6,834 bases of DNA from JANXQE01 sp035651635 (GCA_035651635.1 DASRFK010000251.1:1-6834), one strand, 5' to 3'; positions 1 through 6,269 are shown, counted from the first letter of the stretch. The notes: generated from the sequence alone by a model not told the origin. Program-made: numbers and translations.

Positions 1-2
1 TC

Positions 3-1772
3 CATCGGGACATCAAGCCCGAGAACATCCTGATGGACCGGTTGGGGCGTGTTAAGGTGGCGGACTTTGGCTTAGCCAAGCTGGTCGGAACAGGGGCGGA
101 GGTAAGTGAGGCCGGAAAGGCTTCGGTGCAAATCGAGGGCCTCTCGGATGCGGGAAAAATCATGGGGACACCGAACTACATGGCGCCGGAACAAGTTGAA
201 CATCCCGCCGAGGTTGACCACCGTGTGGATCTCTACGCGCTCGGTGTCGTGTTTTACCAAATGTTGACTGGCGAACTCCCTGCCAAACGGATCGAGCCAC
301 CTTCCCGGAAAGTGCAGATCGATGTGCGGTTGGATGAAATTGTTTTGCGTGCCTTGGAGCGTACCCCTGAGCGACGTTTTCAAACGGCCGGTGAATTCAA
401 GACAGTCGTGGAAACAGTTGCAGCCGGGACCACGCAGATGCCAAGGGGGCCAATCGAGCCTGAAGTGGAGGAACAAAACGAATCGGTTCCGCCGGTAATC
501 GGGGCCGAAGCTGAGGATTTCGCTCCGGGAACTCAGGCAGCTTCCCAGCCAACCCTAGGCGCTCACGCGAAAATATACACATCACGCACCGCCCTCGCGG
601 GTGCAGGATTGGTTGGGGTTTTCCTGTTGGTTTTTCTGTCGTGGGTGTTGGATTGGCCTTCCTCCAGAGATCCAAACTTCGGTCGCACGCTCCCGCAACT
701 CTTATTCAATCGGGCTGTGCTGCCTGTCGGCTTCGCGGCTCTATTAATCGGTACTGTTGTGGGATGGATTGCGGTGGCTCAAATCCGCCGCCCCGGCGGG
801 CGTATTCGGGGATTACGATTGGCTGTTTTCGACGGGCTTTTCTTGCCAGTTCTGGTGGCGGACTTCGTGATTCTGTTCATTTTCAGTTCCGCCGCGAAAA
901 TGCTGGCAGCGCACCGAGGTCTCGGCGGTTCGACGTTTCGTAACCTGTGGGATTTCGCTCTCTACTGTTTGCTGATTGGTCTCACGGCAGCGTGCGTGAA
1001 CTATCTAATCGTCGGGTCGGTTTGGCGCGCGGTAATCGGTAAGGCCAGCGGCGAGGCTCCCAGCACGAGCGCGCGCCCGCGACGCAAGCTGCTTATGTGG
1101 GCCATCGTCTCCGGTTTGGCTGTAACGTTTCTTGTTCCTGCCTACATGATGTTGAACGAAACCAGTCGCAAAGCTCGCTACGGCTGGGGTGTCGCACCGG
1201 GAACAGAGCTGAATTACAAAGTATTTGAGACTGATGCCGGCGCGGTTGATCGGCTGGTGCCACTTGACTTGCGCGAGCCGGGCAACTCCCTTTCCAGCGC
1301 TGGTGTATATACGCTTGCACAGCCGTACACGGCAGTCGCTCAAATGGCGGAAATCGAAGATGCAGTTCTTACCAACCTGCTTGAGCAAGCATTTACCAAT
1401 TCCGGCCTCCTGGTCAATGCTACCAGGAAGGGAACAGAAATCTATCAATGGAGATCGGACACCTGGAGCTACGACAACTCCGAGGCCAGTGGCAAAGGGG
1501 AAGGATTTTGCGGAATGGGTCGGGATCGGCAATCGATGAGGTTCCGAATCCGCTACCGAGTAAGCCACAATGCCAGCAACAGCGCACGCTACCCGATTAG
1601 CGCGGAGATTTCCTACGAAGGCCCAACGCCACCTCAAGGAAAGGCGCGAGCGTTCTTCATCCCTTTCTCTCGCGACCAGCAATCCAAATACCTCGCCATA
1701 GCTTTTGGCGCCAAAGCGGCTTCCCAGGACACGAACGAGCCAGTGCCAGCAATAGCGGAGCCTGACAAATAG
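3..1772 (+). CDS. Serine/threonine protein kinase with C-terminal membrane domain (5' end missing)
   Basis: A Hanks-type Ser/Thr kinase that would phosphorylate proteins from the cytoplasmic face of the membrane. The frame is already open at the left edge, so the ATP-binding lobe is missing and no start can be assigned. The first visible codons give the catalytic loop HRDIKPEN (nt 3-26: Asp base, Lys and Asn present), then DFG (nt 63-71), GTPNYMAPE in the activation segment (about nt 165-191), and the helix Asp in DHRVDLYALG. Every catalytic residue that can be seen is intact. A Pro/Glu-rich linker follows, then about five hydrophobic helices (nt about 590-655, 717-782, 822-893, 951-1022, 1089-1154) and a roughly 200-residue C-terminal region with no recognised domain, probably outside the membrane. 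The segment around IAVAQIRRPGG resembles the membrane block I associate with verrucomicrobial kinases. Kinase identity is near certain; the role of the tail is unknown. Confidence 0.95.
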   Translation, partial: HRDIKPENILMDRLGRVKVADFGLAKLVGTGAEVSEAGKASVQIEGLSDAGKIMGTPNYMAPEQVEHPAEVDHRVDLYALGVVFYQMLTGELPAKRIEPPSRKVQIDVRLDEIVLRALERTPERRFQTAGEFKTVVETVAAGTTQMPRGPIEPEVEEQNESVPPVIGAEAEDFAPGTQAASQPTLGAHAKIYTSRTALAGAGLVGVFLLVFLSWVLDWPSSRDPNFGRTLPQLLFNRAVLPVGFAALLIGTVVGWIAVAQIRRPGGRIRGLRLAVFDGLFLPVLVADFVILFIFSSAAKMLAAHRGLGGSTFRNLWDFALYCLLIGLTAACVNYLIVGSVWRAVIGKASGEAPSTSARPRRKLLMWAIVSGLAVTFLVPAYMMLNETSRKARYGWGVAPGTELNYKVFETDAGAVDRLVPLDLREPGNSLSSAGVYTLAQPYTAVAQMAEIEDAVLTNLLEQAFTNSGLLVNATRKGTEIYQWRSDTWSYDNSEASGKGEGFCGMGRDRQSMRFRIRYRVSHNASNSARYPISAEISYEGPTPPQGKARAFFIPFSRDQQSKYLAIAFGAKAASQDTNEPVPAIAEPDK

Positions 1773-1802
1773 AGTCGGAATTCTCGATCGACTACACCGG
1801 TT

Positions 1803-1824
1803 AGTCCTTTACGTTCTAAGGACT
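1803..1824 (+). terminator. Stem-loop 31 bases after the kinase stop; possible transcript end
   Basis: AGTCCTT at 1803-1809 pairs perfectly with AAGGACT at 1818-1824 around an 8-base loop. Its place just after the kinase stop suggests a transcript end or a 3' stabilising hairpin. The stem is short and not GC-rich, and no T-tract follows, so factor-independent termination is doubtful. Confidence 0.25.
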
Positions 1825-1854
1825 TGCCTTGAGTGGCAAAAATGTCACGCCCGG

Positions 1855-1863
1855 TGCTACGAT
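1855..1863 (+). promoter_or_regulatory. Possible extended -10 promoter in the intergenic region
   Basis: TG-C-TACGAT fits the extended -10 pattern TGnTAnnAT. No good -35 lies 16-18 bases upstream, as extended -10 promoters often allow. Transcription would begin near 1870 and run through the stem-loops at 1888-1907 and 1926-1972 before reaching the gene at 2061, giving a leader of about 190 bases. Weak evidence from one motif only. Confidence 0.2.
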
Positions 1864-2024
1864 CCGACAGTACGTCTCATTGGTATTTTACGGGCCGGAT
1901 TCCGTAAGCAAGGCCGGGAACCAGCCGTGTCCGTCTTTTGCACGAGCCGCAAGCATTTCCAGGACGGCCACGCCTGTCTGAACTCATCCAGCGGCGGATG
2001 ATTCCAACCAATCGAAACTTTGTA

Positions 2025-2054
2025 TTGATATGAACAGAGCGACCCCCGTTAATT
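2025..2054 (+). promoter_or_regulatory. Candidate promoter for the DUF350/ATP-grasp gene group
   Basis: TTGATA at 2025-2030 matches the -35 consensus at five of six positions. It lies 18 bases before TTAATT at 2049-2054, a poor -10 match (three of six). That -10 would start transcription at about 2061, the first base of the GTG codon of the membrane protein. The strong -35 and the lack of any Shine-Dalgarno sequence before 2061 make it worth noting; the weak -10 keeps confidence low. Confidence 0.3.
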
Positions 2055-2060
2055 TCGGTT

Positions 2061-2813
2061 GTGGCGGCTTTAGGTTCATCGAGTCTCGCAGAGGCGTTCA
2101 GGAAATCGAAGACGTTTGCCTGCGTAACTCGTCTTTGTTTTGGAGCCAGCCTGCTTTTAATCGCCTCAGGTCTCTGGCGCTTTGGCGCGGTCGAAGTGCG
2201 CGGCCACTTGGACCAGGTGTTTTGGCTCAGCTTGGTAGGCTTGGTCTGGCTTTTTGTCTTCTCGCGCTTGTTCTCGTGGCTAGGCCTCTCTATTGCTGAC
2301 GACGTCATCGAACGTCGAAACCCGGCAGCCTTAGCCGGGCTTTGTGGAGCTATCCTTGCCTTGGCCCTCATCTATGTGGGGGGCAGCCTGGGAGAGGGGC
2401 CGTCGTATTGGAACAACATCTTTTCGGCGGGATTGGGGACTTTAGTTTTCTTCCTGCTCTGGTTTTTGCTCGAATTGTTCGGGCGCGGTTCGGATTCTAT
2501 CGCGGAAGAACGCGATTTGGCCTCGGGTATCAGGTTGTGCGGTTTCTTGTTGGCCGAAGGCTTGATTCTTGGGCGCGCTGTAGCCGGCGATTGGCACTCG
2601 GAGTCGTCGACCGTGCATGATTTTGCACAAGACGGTTGGCCTGCCGCTGCACTGACTTCGTTTGCACTGGGTGTCGAATCGCTCGCCCGCCCGAACCGAA
2701 CAGCCCTTGTTCGGCCGTGGTTCAGCTACGGCCTAGGGCCATCGTTTGTGTATGTCGCAATCGCAACGGCGCGGATTTATCAGCTCGGCCGATGGGAGGG
2801 ATTGCCTTCATGA
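2061..2813 (+). CDS. Membrane protein with two tandem DUF350 (YjfL-like) repeats
   Basis: A 250-residue integral membrane protein with about six or seven hydrophobic helices (residues about 22-43, 50-77, 87-110, 117-140, 153-175, 192-210, possibly 226-242). Two stretches share a pattern typical of DUF350: DDVIERRNPAALAGLCG (80-96, then a helix ending in GGSLGE) and DSIAEERDLASGIRLCG (145-161, then a helix ending in AVAGDW). The protein thus carries a duplicated unit, against the single unit of E. coli YjfL (about 130 residues). The molecular function of DUF350 proteins is unknown to me. GTG at 2061 is the first usual start after an in-frame stop at 2031-2033; no ATG is available before the first helix and no Shine-Dalgarno is visible. 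Its TGA overlaps the ATG of the next gene (ATGA), so the two are translationally coupled, pairing it with the ATP-grasp enzyme. Confidence 0.85.
   Translation: MAALGSSSLAEAFRKSKTFACVTRLCFGASLLLIASGLWRFGAVEVRGHLDQVFWLSLVGLVWLFVFSRLFSWLGLSIADDVIERRNPAALAGLCGAILALALIYVGGSLGEGPSYWNNIFSAGLGTLVFFLLWFLLELFGRGSDSIAEERDLASGIRLCGFLLAEGLILGRAVAGDWHSESSTVHDFAQDGWPAAALTSFALGVESLARPNRTALVRPWFSYGLGPSFVYVAIATARIYQLGRWEGLPS
2794..2800 (+). promoter_or_regulatory. Strong ribosome binding site fixing the ATP-grasp start
   Basis: GGGAGGG at 2794-2800 lies nine bases before the ATG at 2810. It sits inside the end of the upstream membrane gene and selects 2810 over the in-frame upstream ATGs at 2636 and 2792. It is the best Shine-Dalgarno sequence in the window. 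Confidence 0.8.
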
Positions 2814-4081
2814 CGGCCAGTCTGGCGGTTCCCCAGAACACAGTGCAAACCCGGGTGTTCACCCGGGCGCCCGGTATTCGCGCCGAGAGCGCCCTTGATC
2901 CCAAAATCTCACTGAATATCCGGCGCCGCGCAGCCCTCGAGGGATGCAAGTGGGATTCGCAGGTTGGCGATATGACGACCCTGGCGCCGTTTCCATTAGT
3001 GATGAAACGCAGGGTTTGGAATCGATTGAGCGCGTGGGCAGAACAACTGGCCGCAGAAGCGGCAGAAGCTGAGCGGGAAATCTCCTGGCGGCCCGAACTG
3101 CTGCGCGAATTGGGGTTGCCGCGGAAGCTTCAAGAGCTCCTGGCTGACGACCCTCCACTGAGTCCGGCGGCAGGACGAATCATTCGATTTGATTTCCATC
3201 TCACGACCGAAGGTTGGCGTATTTCCGAGGCGAACAGTGACGTGCCGGGCGGGTTCAGCGAGTCCTCGCACTTCACCACCATGATGGCCGAGCATTTTTC
3301 CGACCTGCAACCGGCAGGCAATCCGGGCCACCGATGGTGCGATTCACTGATCGGGCTTATTGGCAGTGGCGGAGTCGTCGCACTACTCTCAGCTCCAGGT
3401 TACATGGAAGATCATCAGGTCGTTTCGTTCCTCGCAACGGAACTGCGTCGGCGCGGTTGCCAGGCGCACCTTGCCAAACCGGAACAAATCCGATGGCGGG
3501 AGGGCCACGCATATTTGGATACCTTGTGGCATCGTGGTCCGCTTGGCGCCCTTGTTCGATTCTACCAGGCAGAATGGATTTCTCGCTTGCCAGAATGCGT
3601 CGGTTGGCGGCTGTTTTTTCGCGGCGGGAATACCCCGGTTGCGAATCCCGCCCTGGCCATCATCAGCGAAAGCAAACGTTTTCCCCTCGTCTGGGACAGG
3701 CTTTCAGTTGACCTTCTCACCTGGCGGGCGTTGCTCCCGGAAACCCGTGATCCGCGGCACATAGGCTGGTCCGATGATGAAAGTTGGCTGGTGAAAACCG
3801 CGATGTGCAACACCGGCGACACGGTCAATATCCGGGAATTGATGTCGGCAAAGCACTGGCTGCACACCCGTTTGAGTGTTTCGCTGAGGCCCGGTCGGTG
3901 GGTTGCCCAACGACGATTCGAATCTGTGCCGGTGCCAACACCTGTGGGGCCGCGACACGTGTGTGTTGGTATTTACACTGTAAATGGCCGGACTGCGGGC
4001 GCCTACGTGCGCCTTGCTGAGAAGCCCTTAATTGACTTCGCTGCGGTCGACGCTGCCCTGCTCCTGGAAAAAGATGACTAA
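2810..4081 (+). CDS. Glutathionylspermidine-synthase-like ATP-grasp ligase
   Basis: A 423-residue cytoplasmic enzyme of the Gsp-synthetase-like ATP-grasp family, which uses ATP to join a carboxylate to an amine. There is no N-terminal CHAP amidase domain, so it resembles E. coli YjfC/YgiC (about 390 residues) rather than full-length GspS. IRFDFHLTTEGWRISEANSD (125-144) places R126, D128, E140 and N142 at the spacing of GspS R316, D318, E330 and N332, the Mg/ATP ligands as I recall them. K289 (ESKRFPLVW) and K329 (SWLVKTAM) fit the two ATP-contacting lysines. The segment from WVAQRRF (364-370) to RLAEKPLIDF (401-410) matches the family's C-terminal strands. The glycine-rich loop reads CNTGDTVN (333-340), unlike GRCGSN in GspS. 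About 55 N-terminal residues before the conserved part look unconserved. The substrate is unknown and Gsp synthesis should not be assumed. The ATG at 2810 overlaps the upstream stop. Confidence 0.88.
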   Translation: MTASLAVPQNTVQTRVFTRAPGIRAESALDPKISLNIRRRAALEGCKWDSQVGDMTTLAPFPLVMKRRVWNRLSAWAEQLAAEAAEAEREISWRPELLRELGLPRKLQELLADDPPLSPAAGRIIRFDFHLTTEGWRISEANSDVPGGFSESSHFTTMMAEHFSDLQPAGNPGHRWCDSLIGLIGSGGVVALLSAPGYMEDHQVVSFLATELRRRGCQAHLAKPEQIRWREGHAYLDTLWHRGPLGALVRFYQAEWISRLPECVGWRLFFRGGNTPVANPALAIISESKRFPLVWDRLSVDLLTWRALLPETRDPRHIGWSDDESWLVKTAMCNTGDTVNIRELMSAKHWLHTRLSVSLRPGRWVAQRRFESVPVPTPVGPRHVCVGIYTVNGRTAGAYVRLAEKPLIDFAAVDAALLLEKDD

Positions 4082-4859
4082 CGAAGCGATTTTCGCCGCT
4101 TGGTCACCCGATGACTCAATCTGGGCTACTTGGGTGAAGCCAGTTTTGTTTGCTCACATGGGCTCGGCTTCCCGCGTTCCTCTGAACACCGGGACTTTCC
4201 CTGAGGTGGGCTGGGCGCCCGCGGGCGAAGAACGAACCGCCATGGTGCTGGATTTGCCTAAAGACGAAGGCGTTTGGCTCGGGATCGCACTGGCCAGTCG
4301 CGGGTATCGTCCAGTGCCCCTTTACAACGCGATCCCATTACCGTTCGGCATGCCCGTGCTTGACCCGGCCCTACAACGGCCAGTAGCAGCGGTGGATGTG
4401 GTCCCGATTGTGTGCGCACTCCGCCAGGGTGCCGACCAGCTGGCGGCTTTGGAAATCCCGCCAGAAGCGCCTCCTGTCTTTCTCCTGGACGCCAATCGGC
4501 AAGGGGGTGGCGTGCGCATGCTGCCAGACGAATTCGACAATCGGTCTGTCTGCTTTACCACGGACTTTCCCTCGGCGAATTACCTGATAACCCATGGAAT
4601 CAAGGGCGTGGTACTGGTGCAACGAGAGCAGGTTGAACCTCAAATCGATCTTGCTCATGTGCTTCGCCGTTGGCAGGACGCCGGCCTGCCAATCCAACGC
4701 ATGCGCATTGAACAACCGACCGAGCGAGAGCGATTCGAAGTGAAACGACCCTCATGGTATCGGGCAATGTTCCAGCGTGTTTTGGTGGCGGTCGGGTTCA
4801 GGCGGGCTCCCGGAGGCGGGTTCGGTGCGTGGATACCGGAATCATCTGCCGGCGGATAA
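4074..4859 (+). CDS. Unrecognised protein coupled to the ATP-grasp ligase
   Basis: A 261-residue protein I cannot assign to a family. It has no signal peptide or clear membrane helix. Its alternating strand/helix pattern suggests an alpha/beta fold: TAMVLDLPKDEGVWLGIALA (55-74) then RGYRPVPLYNAIP (76-88), PPVFLLDANRQG (123-134) and VCFTTDFPSANYLITHGIKG (149-168). The first and third look like strand-loop segments ending in acidic residues that could bind a nucleotide or metal, but I see no diagnostic motif. The C-terminus is basic and aromatic (PSWYRAMFQR, 216-225). ATG 4074 overlaps the ligase stop by eight bases, a coupling arrangement; a start at 4032 would overlap far more and lacks support. 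A purine run (GGAAAAAG) ends just before the ATG. Strict coupling suggests it works with the ligase, perhaps as substrate-supplying or regulatory partner; this is inference. Confidence 0.8.
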   Translation: MTNEAIFAAWSPDDSIWATWVKPVLFAHMGSASRVPLNTGTFPEVGWAPAGEERTAMVLDLPKDEGVWLGIALASRGYRPVPLYNAIPLPFGMPVLDPALQRPVAAVDVVPIVCALRQGADQLAALEIPPEAPPVFLLDANRQGGGVRMLPDEFDNRSVCFTTDFPSANYLITHGIKGVVLVQREQVEPQIDLAHVLRRWQDAGLPIQRMRIEQPTERERFEVKRPSWYRAMFQRVLVAVGFRRAPGGGFGAWIPESSAGG

Positions 4860-4869
4860 TTAATCCAGT

Positions 4870-4875
4870 TATATT
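4870..4875 (+). promoter_or_regulatory. -10 box placing transcription start on the ATG at 4882
   Basis: TATATT matches the -10 consensus at five of six positions. Counting from it, +1 falls on base 4882, the A of the start codon, and no Shine-Dalgarno lies between. No convincing -35 is found 16-18 bases upstream. A second -10-like hexamer, GATAAT at 4855-4860, would instead give a leader of about 15 bases. The near-palindrome GGATAATTAATCC (4854-4866) overlaps this second box and could be an operator. Confidence 0.4.
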
Positions 4876-4881
4876 CAACCC

Positions 4882-5241
4882 ATGATCTCGAAGAGCCACA
4901 AAGGAGTTCTTCTCCTGCAAATTGATAATCTGCACACAGCGGAATGTGGGACGCCTCCTAAGGTCGATGCCACGGGCAAGTTCGTCAGCTATTTTGAAAA
5001 CGGATTCGGCGAACAATGGGTGCTCGTTGGTGACAAAGCTTCCGGCAAGGCGGTGGTTTACGCTGGTGACTGCCACTTTGCGAAGCCCATGGAGGTTTCG
5101 GTTGACCATCCTTATCCCCGCGCGGCCCTGCAAGAACCGGAGAAGATGTGGCTTGTTGCCTGCCTGGCAGCGATGGGAAACAAGCGGTTCGATGATGTTT
5201 TGAGGCGCTACAGTTCGAAGCAGAGCGGGAGTGAGAATTAA
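4882..5241 (+). CDS. Small soluble protein of unknown function, 119 aa
   Basis: A 119-residue protein without signal peptide, membrane helix or recognised domain. The N-terminal part reads ISKSHKGVLLLQIDNLHTAE, then CGTPPKVD (23-30, with Cys23), FVSYFENGFGEQWVLV (34-49) and VVYAGDCHFAKP (58-69, with Cys64 and His65). It ends in an amphipathic helix, EKMWLVACLAAMG (86-98). It appears to be a mostly beta fold with a C-terminal helix. I have the impression that similar short proteins are scattered in verrucomicrobial and planctomycete genomes, but I cannot name the family. ATG 4882 is the only ATG before the conserved-looking part and no ribosome site precedes it. The gene lies 22 bases after the unknown protein and 14 before the Wzz-like gene; a -10 box at 4870-4875 suggests separate transcription. 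Codon pattern and length support it as a real gene. Confidence 0.75.
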   Translation: MISKSHKGVLLLQIDNLHTAECGTPPKVDATGKFVSYFENGFGEQWVLVGDKASGKAVVYAGDCHFAKPMEVSVDHPYPRAALQEPEKMWLVACLAAMGNKRFDDVLRRYSSKQSGSEN

Positions 5242-5255
5242 GGCGCGCACAGACC

Positions 5256-5906
5256 ATGAGATTCGAAGCCCTCTTGGGAACAGCGGTCTTGATCCTCGGG
5301 CTTGTGCTTTGCACTCTCGGGATGCGGGTCGTGTTAAGCCCGGTACTTTATCGAGCTTCGGCACGCATTGAGGTCAAACACAAGAGCGCTCCCGGGGTTT
5401 ATGATCCATGGTTCATCCAGACGGAGTTTGAGGTGATCCAGTCCGATATTATTCTGAGCAACGCGATCGAAACGCTGAATCTGGTCGCGAATGTGGATGG
5501 CAAGAAAGTCGATCTTAGTAAAGCGCTTCTTCTGCTTCGGAAACGGTTGATTCTGCGATCGTTACGAGAGGATATTCTTGAGATCTCAGTGCTTGATAAA
5601 AGTCCGGAAGAAGCGGCCCGGATTGCCAATGCCATCGCCGAACGGTATTCCAATTTCAGAACAGAACAACACCTCAAATATTTGGATTACGTTGCAAAAT
5701 CGAAGACACCCACGGGCGGTGATGATGCGGTCTCTTGGGGAGACACGGTTCGGATTGTCGCTGCCGCCGTTCCACCGAAGTCTGCAATTGGCCCAAGCCT
5801 TTGGTCGGGAGTGGGGATTTTATTGTGCGGACTGGCGACGTCAGTCGCAGGGTCTTGGGTGATCTTTAATCGATGGCATTGTTTGGCTGTTCGAGAACAC
5901 GCATGA
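5256..5906 (+). CDS. Short Wzz-family polysaccharide co-polymerase
   Basis: A 216-residue inner-membrane protein of the Wzz/chain-length-determinant type, which in known members governs the length of exported surface polysaccharide. Helix 1 is at about 5-28. The periplasmic part opens with LYRASARIEV (31-40), the family's entry motif, followed by YDPWFIQTEFEVIQSDIILS (49-68) and KSPEEAARIANAIAERYSNF (115-134), both typical of the Wzz N-terminal domain. VRIVAAAVPPKSAIGP (165-180) is the proline-rich segment that precedes helix 2 (about 182-205) in this family. At 216 residues it lacks the long coiled-coil arm of classical Wzz (about 330 or more) and has no tyrosine-kinase domain, yet begins and ends cleanly, so it seems a compact form rather than a fragment. 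No polymerase or flippase genes are in the window. Only a weak AAGG (5240-5243) precedes the ATG. Its stop overlaps the next ATG. Confidence 0.85.
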   Translation: MRFEALLGTAVLILGLVLCTLGMRVVLSPVLYRASARIEVKHKSAPGVYDPWFIQTEFEVIQSDIILSNAIETLNLVANVDGKKVDLSKALLLLRKRLILRSLREDILEISVLDKSPEEAARIANAIAERYSNFRTEQHLKYLDYVAKSKTPTGGDDAVSWGDTVRIVAAAVPPKSAIGPSLWSGVGILLCGLATSVAGSWVIFNRWHCLAVREHA

Positions 5907-6241
5907 TCCGAGAAGAATTGGCAACCAGGATTGGGGCGTTTAAACGCGACCTACCGCGGCTCAATGCCCCGGTTGTCGCCTCGACCATGGTCGGCGTTTT
6001 AATCGTGGCTGCGTCAGTTTGCTTTAAGCGCCGCGGATCCGAGTTTCCATATCCGATGCTTCTGGTCTTCATTGTAGTTCCGGTCTTGTGCCTAATTGTT
6101 TGGTGGTGGTTTCGCAAACTGACACTGTTACGACAAAAGCACGATTTAATGTGTGCGTCCTGTGGCAAGTTCATCGCGAAAACTGGCTGGAAAACAGTGC
6201 TGCAAACGGGTCGGTGTGAACGTTGCGGCGCCGCTTTGTAG
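5903..6241 (+). CDS. Two-helix membrane protein with C-terminal zinc ribbon
   Basis: A 112-residue protein with two predicted membrane helices (about 22-41 and 50-70) and a cytoplasmic C-terminal zinc ribbon: C84-x2-C87 (MCASCGKF) and C105-x2-C108 (RCERCGA), separated by 17 residues. Four cysteines in two CxxC knuckles are the usual structural zinc site. The N-terminus is basic and polar (MIREELATRIGAFKRD), likely cytoplasmic. I chose ATG 5903 because it overlaps the Wzz stop as ATGA; an in-frame ATG at 5873 would add ten residues and overlap the Wzz gene by 34 bases, without a better ribosome site. The coupling suggests it is made with the Wzz-like protein and may assist or regulate it in the membrane, but no function is known to me for this type of protein. 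Confidence 0.8.
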   Translation: MIREELATRIGAFKRDLPRLNAPVVASTMVGVLIVAASVCFKRRGSEFPYPMLLVFIVVPVLCLIVWWWFRKLTLLRQKHDLMCASCGKFIAKTGWKTVLQTGRCERCGAAL

Positions 6242-6250
6242 GTTGAGCGT

Positions 6251-6264
6251 GGCACGAGGGTGCC
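6251..6264 (+). terminator. Short GC-rich hairpin after the zinc-ribbon gene
   Basis: GGCAC (6251-6255) pairs perfectly with GTGCC (6260-6264) around a GAGG loop, ten bases after the stop at 6241. The following bases, CGTTGTTG, are only partly T-rich. It is a plausible weak terminator between the Wzz group and tatA, and overlaps the GTG at 6260 that would be an over-long tatA start. Confidence 0.35.
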
Positions 6265-6269
6265 CGTTG

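Larger units (their letters stand above)
1773..2060. other. Intergenic region rich in inverted repeats
   Basis: This gap of 288 bases holds no convincing gene. It contains four candidate stem-loops: 1803-1809 with 1818-1824 (7 bp perfect, 8-nt loop), 1824-1828 with 1835-1839 (5 bp), 1888-1893 with 1902-1907 (6 bp perfect, 8-nt loop) and 1926-1935 with 1963-1972 (10 positions, one mismatch). There is also an 8-bp palindrome TCGATCGA at 1784-1791. None of the stems is followed by a T-run on the + strand, so none is a textbook intrinsic terminator. Two promoter-like sites lie inside it and are listed separately. It could hold the kinase transcript's end, a structured leader or a small RNA. I cannot choose between these. 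Confidence 0.6.

Noticed and set aside
1005..1682. 225-codon open frame on the minus strand inside the kinase gene
   Set aside because: It lies opposite the kinase frame, has no recognisable domain and an implausible composition (rich in Arg, Ser, Cys). It is a mirror of the real gene.
1824..1839. TTGCC/GGCAA hairpin followed by an A-run
   Set aside because: As a terminator it would need T residues after the stem on the + strand. The run is of A residues, and the minus strand has no gene for it to serve.
2030..2299. ATG at 2030 opening an 89-codon + frame before and into the DUF350 gene
   Set aside because: It runs out of frame with the clear DUF350 frame and has a proline/arginine-rich product without a domain. 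I see no frameshift needed, since the DUF350 frame is complete from GTG 2061.
1877..2371. 164-codon minus-strand open frame over the intergenic region
   Set aside because: It overlaps the start of the DUF350 gene, its product is basic and low in hydrophobic order, and nothing in it is recognisable. The intergenic part is better explained by inverted repeats.
2636..2809. N-terminal extension of the ATP-grasp gene from ATG 2636
   Set aside because: It would overlap the membrane gene by 178 bases. The ribosome site at 2794-2800 and the ATGA overlap choose 2810.
4902..4916. AGGAG-TTCTT-CTCCT hairpin near the start of the 119-residue gene, hiding a ribosome-site-like AAGGAG
   Set aside because: It is only 5 bp and encodes an ordinary peptide stretch, and no ATG, GTG or TTG at proper spacing follows in frame. 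Not counted as a regulatory element.
4798..5364. 188-codon minus-strand open frame over the 119-residue gene
   Set aside because: It spans the ends of three + strand genes, has no recognisable motif and is best read as a shadow.
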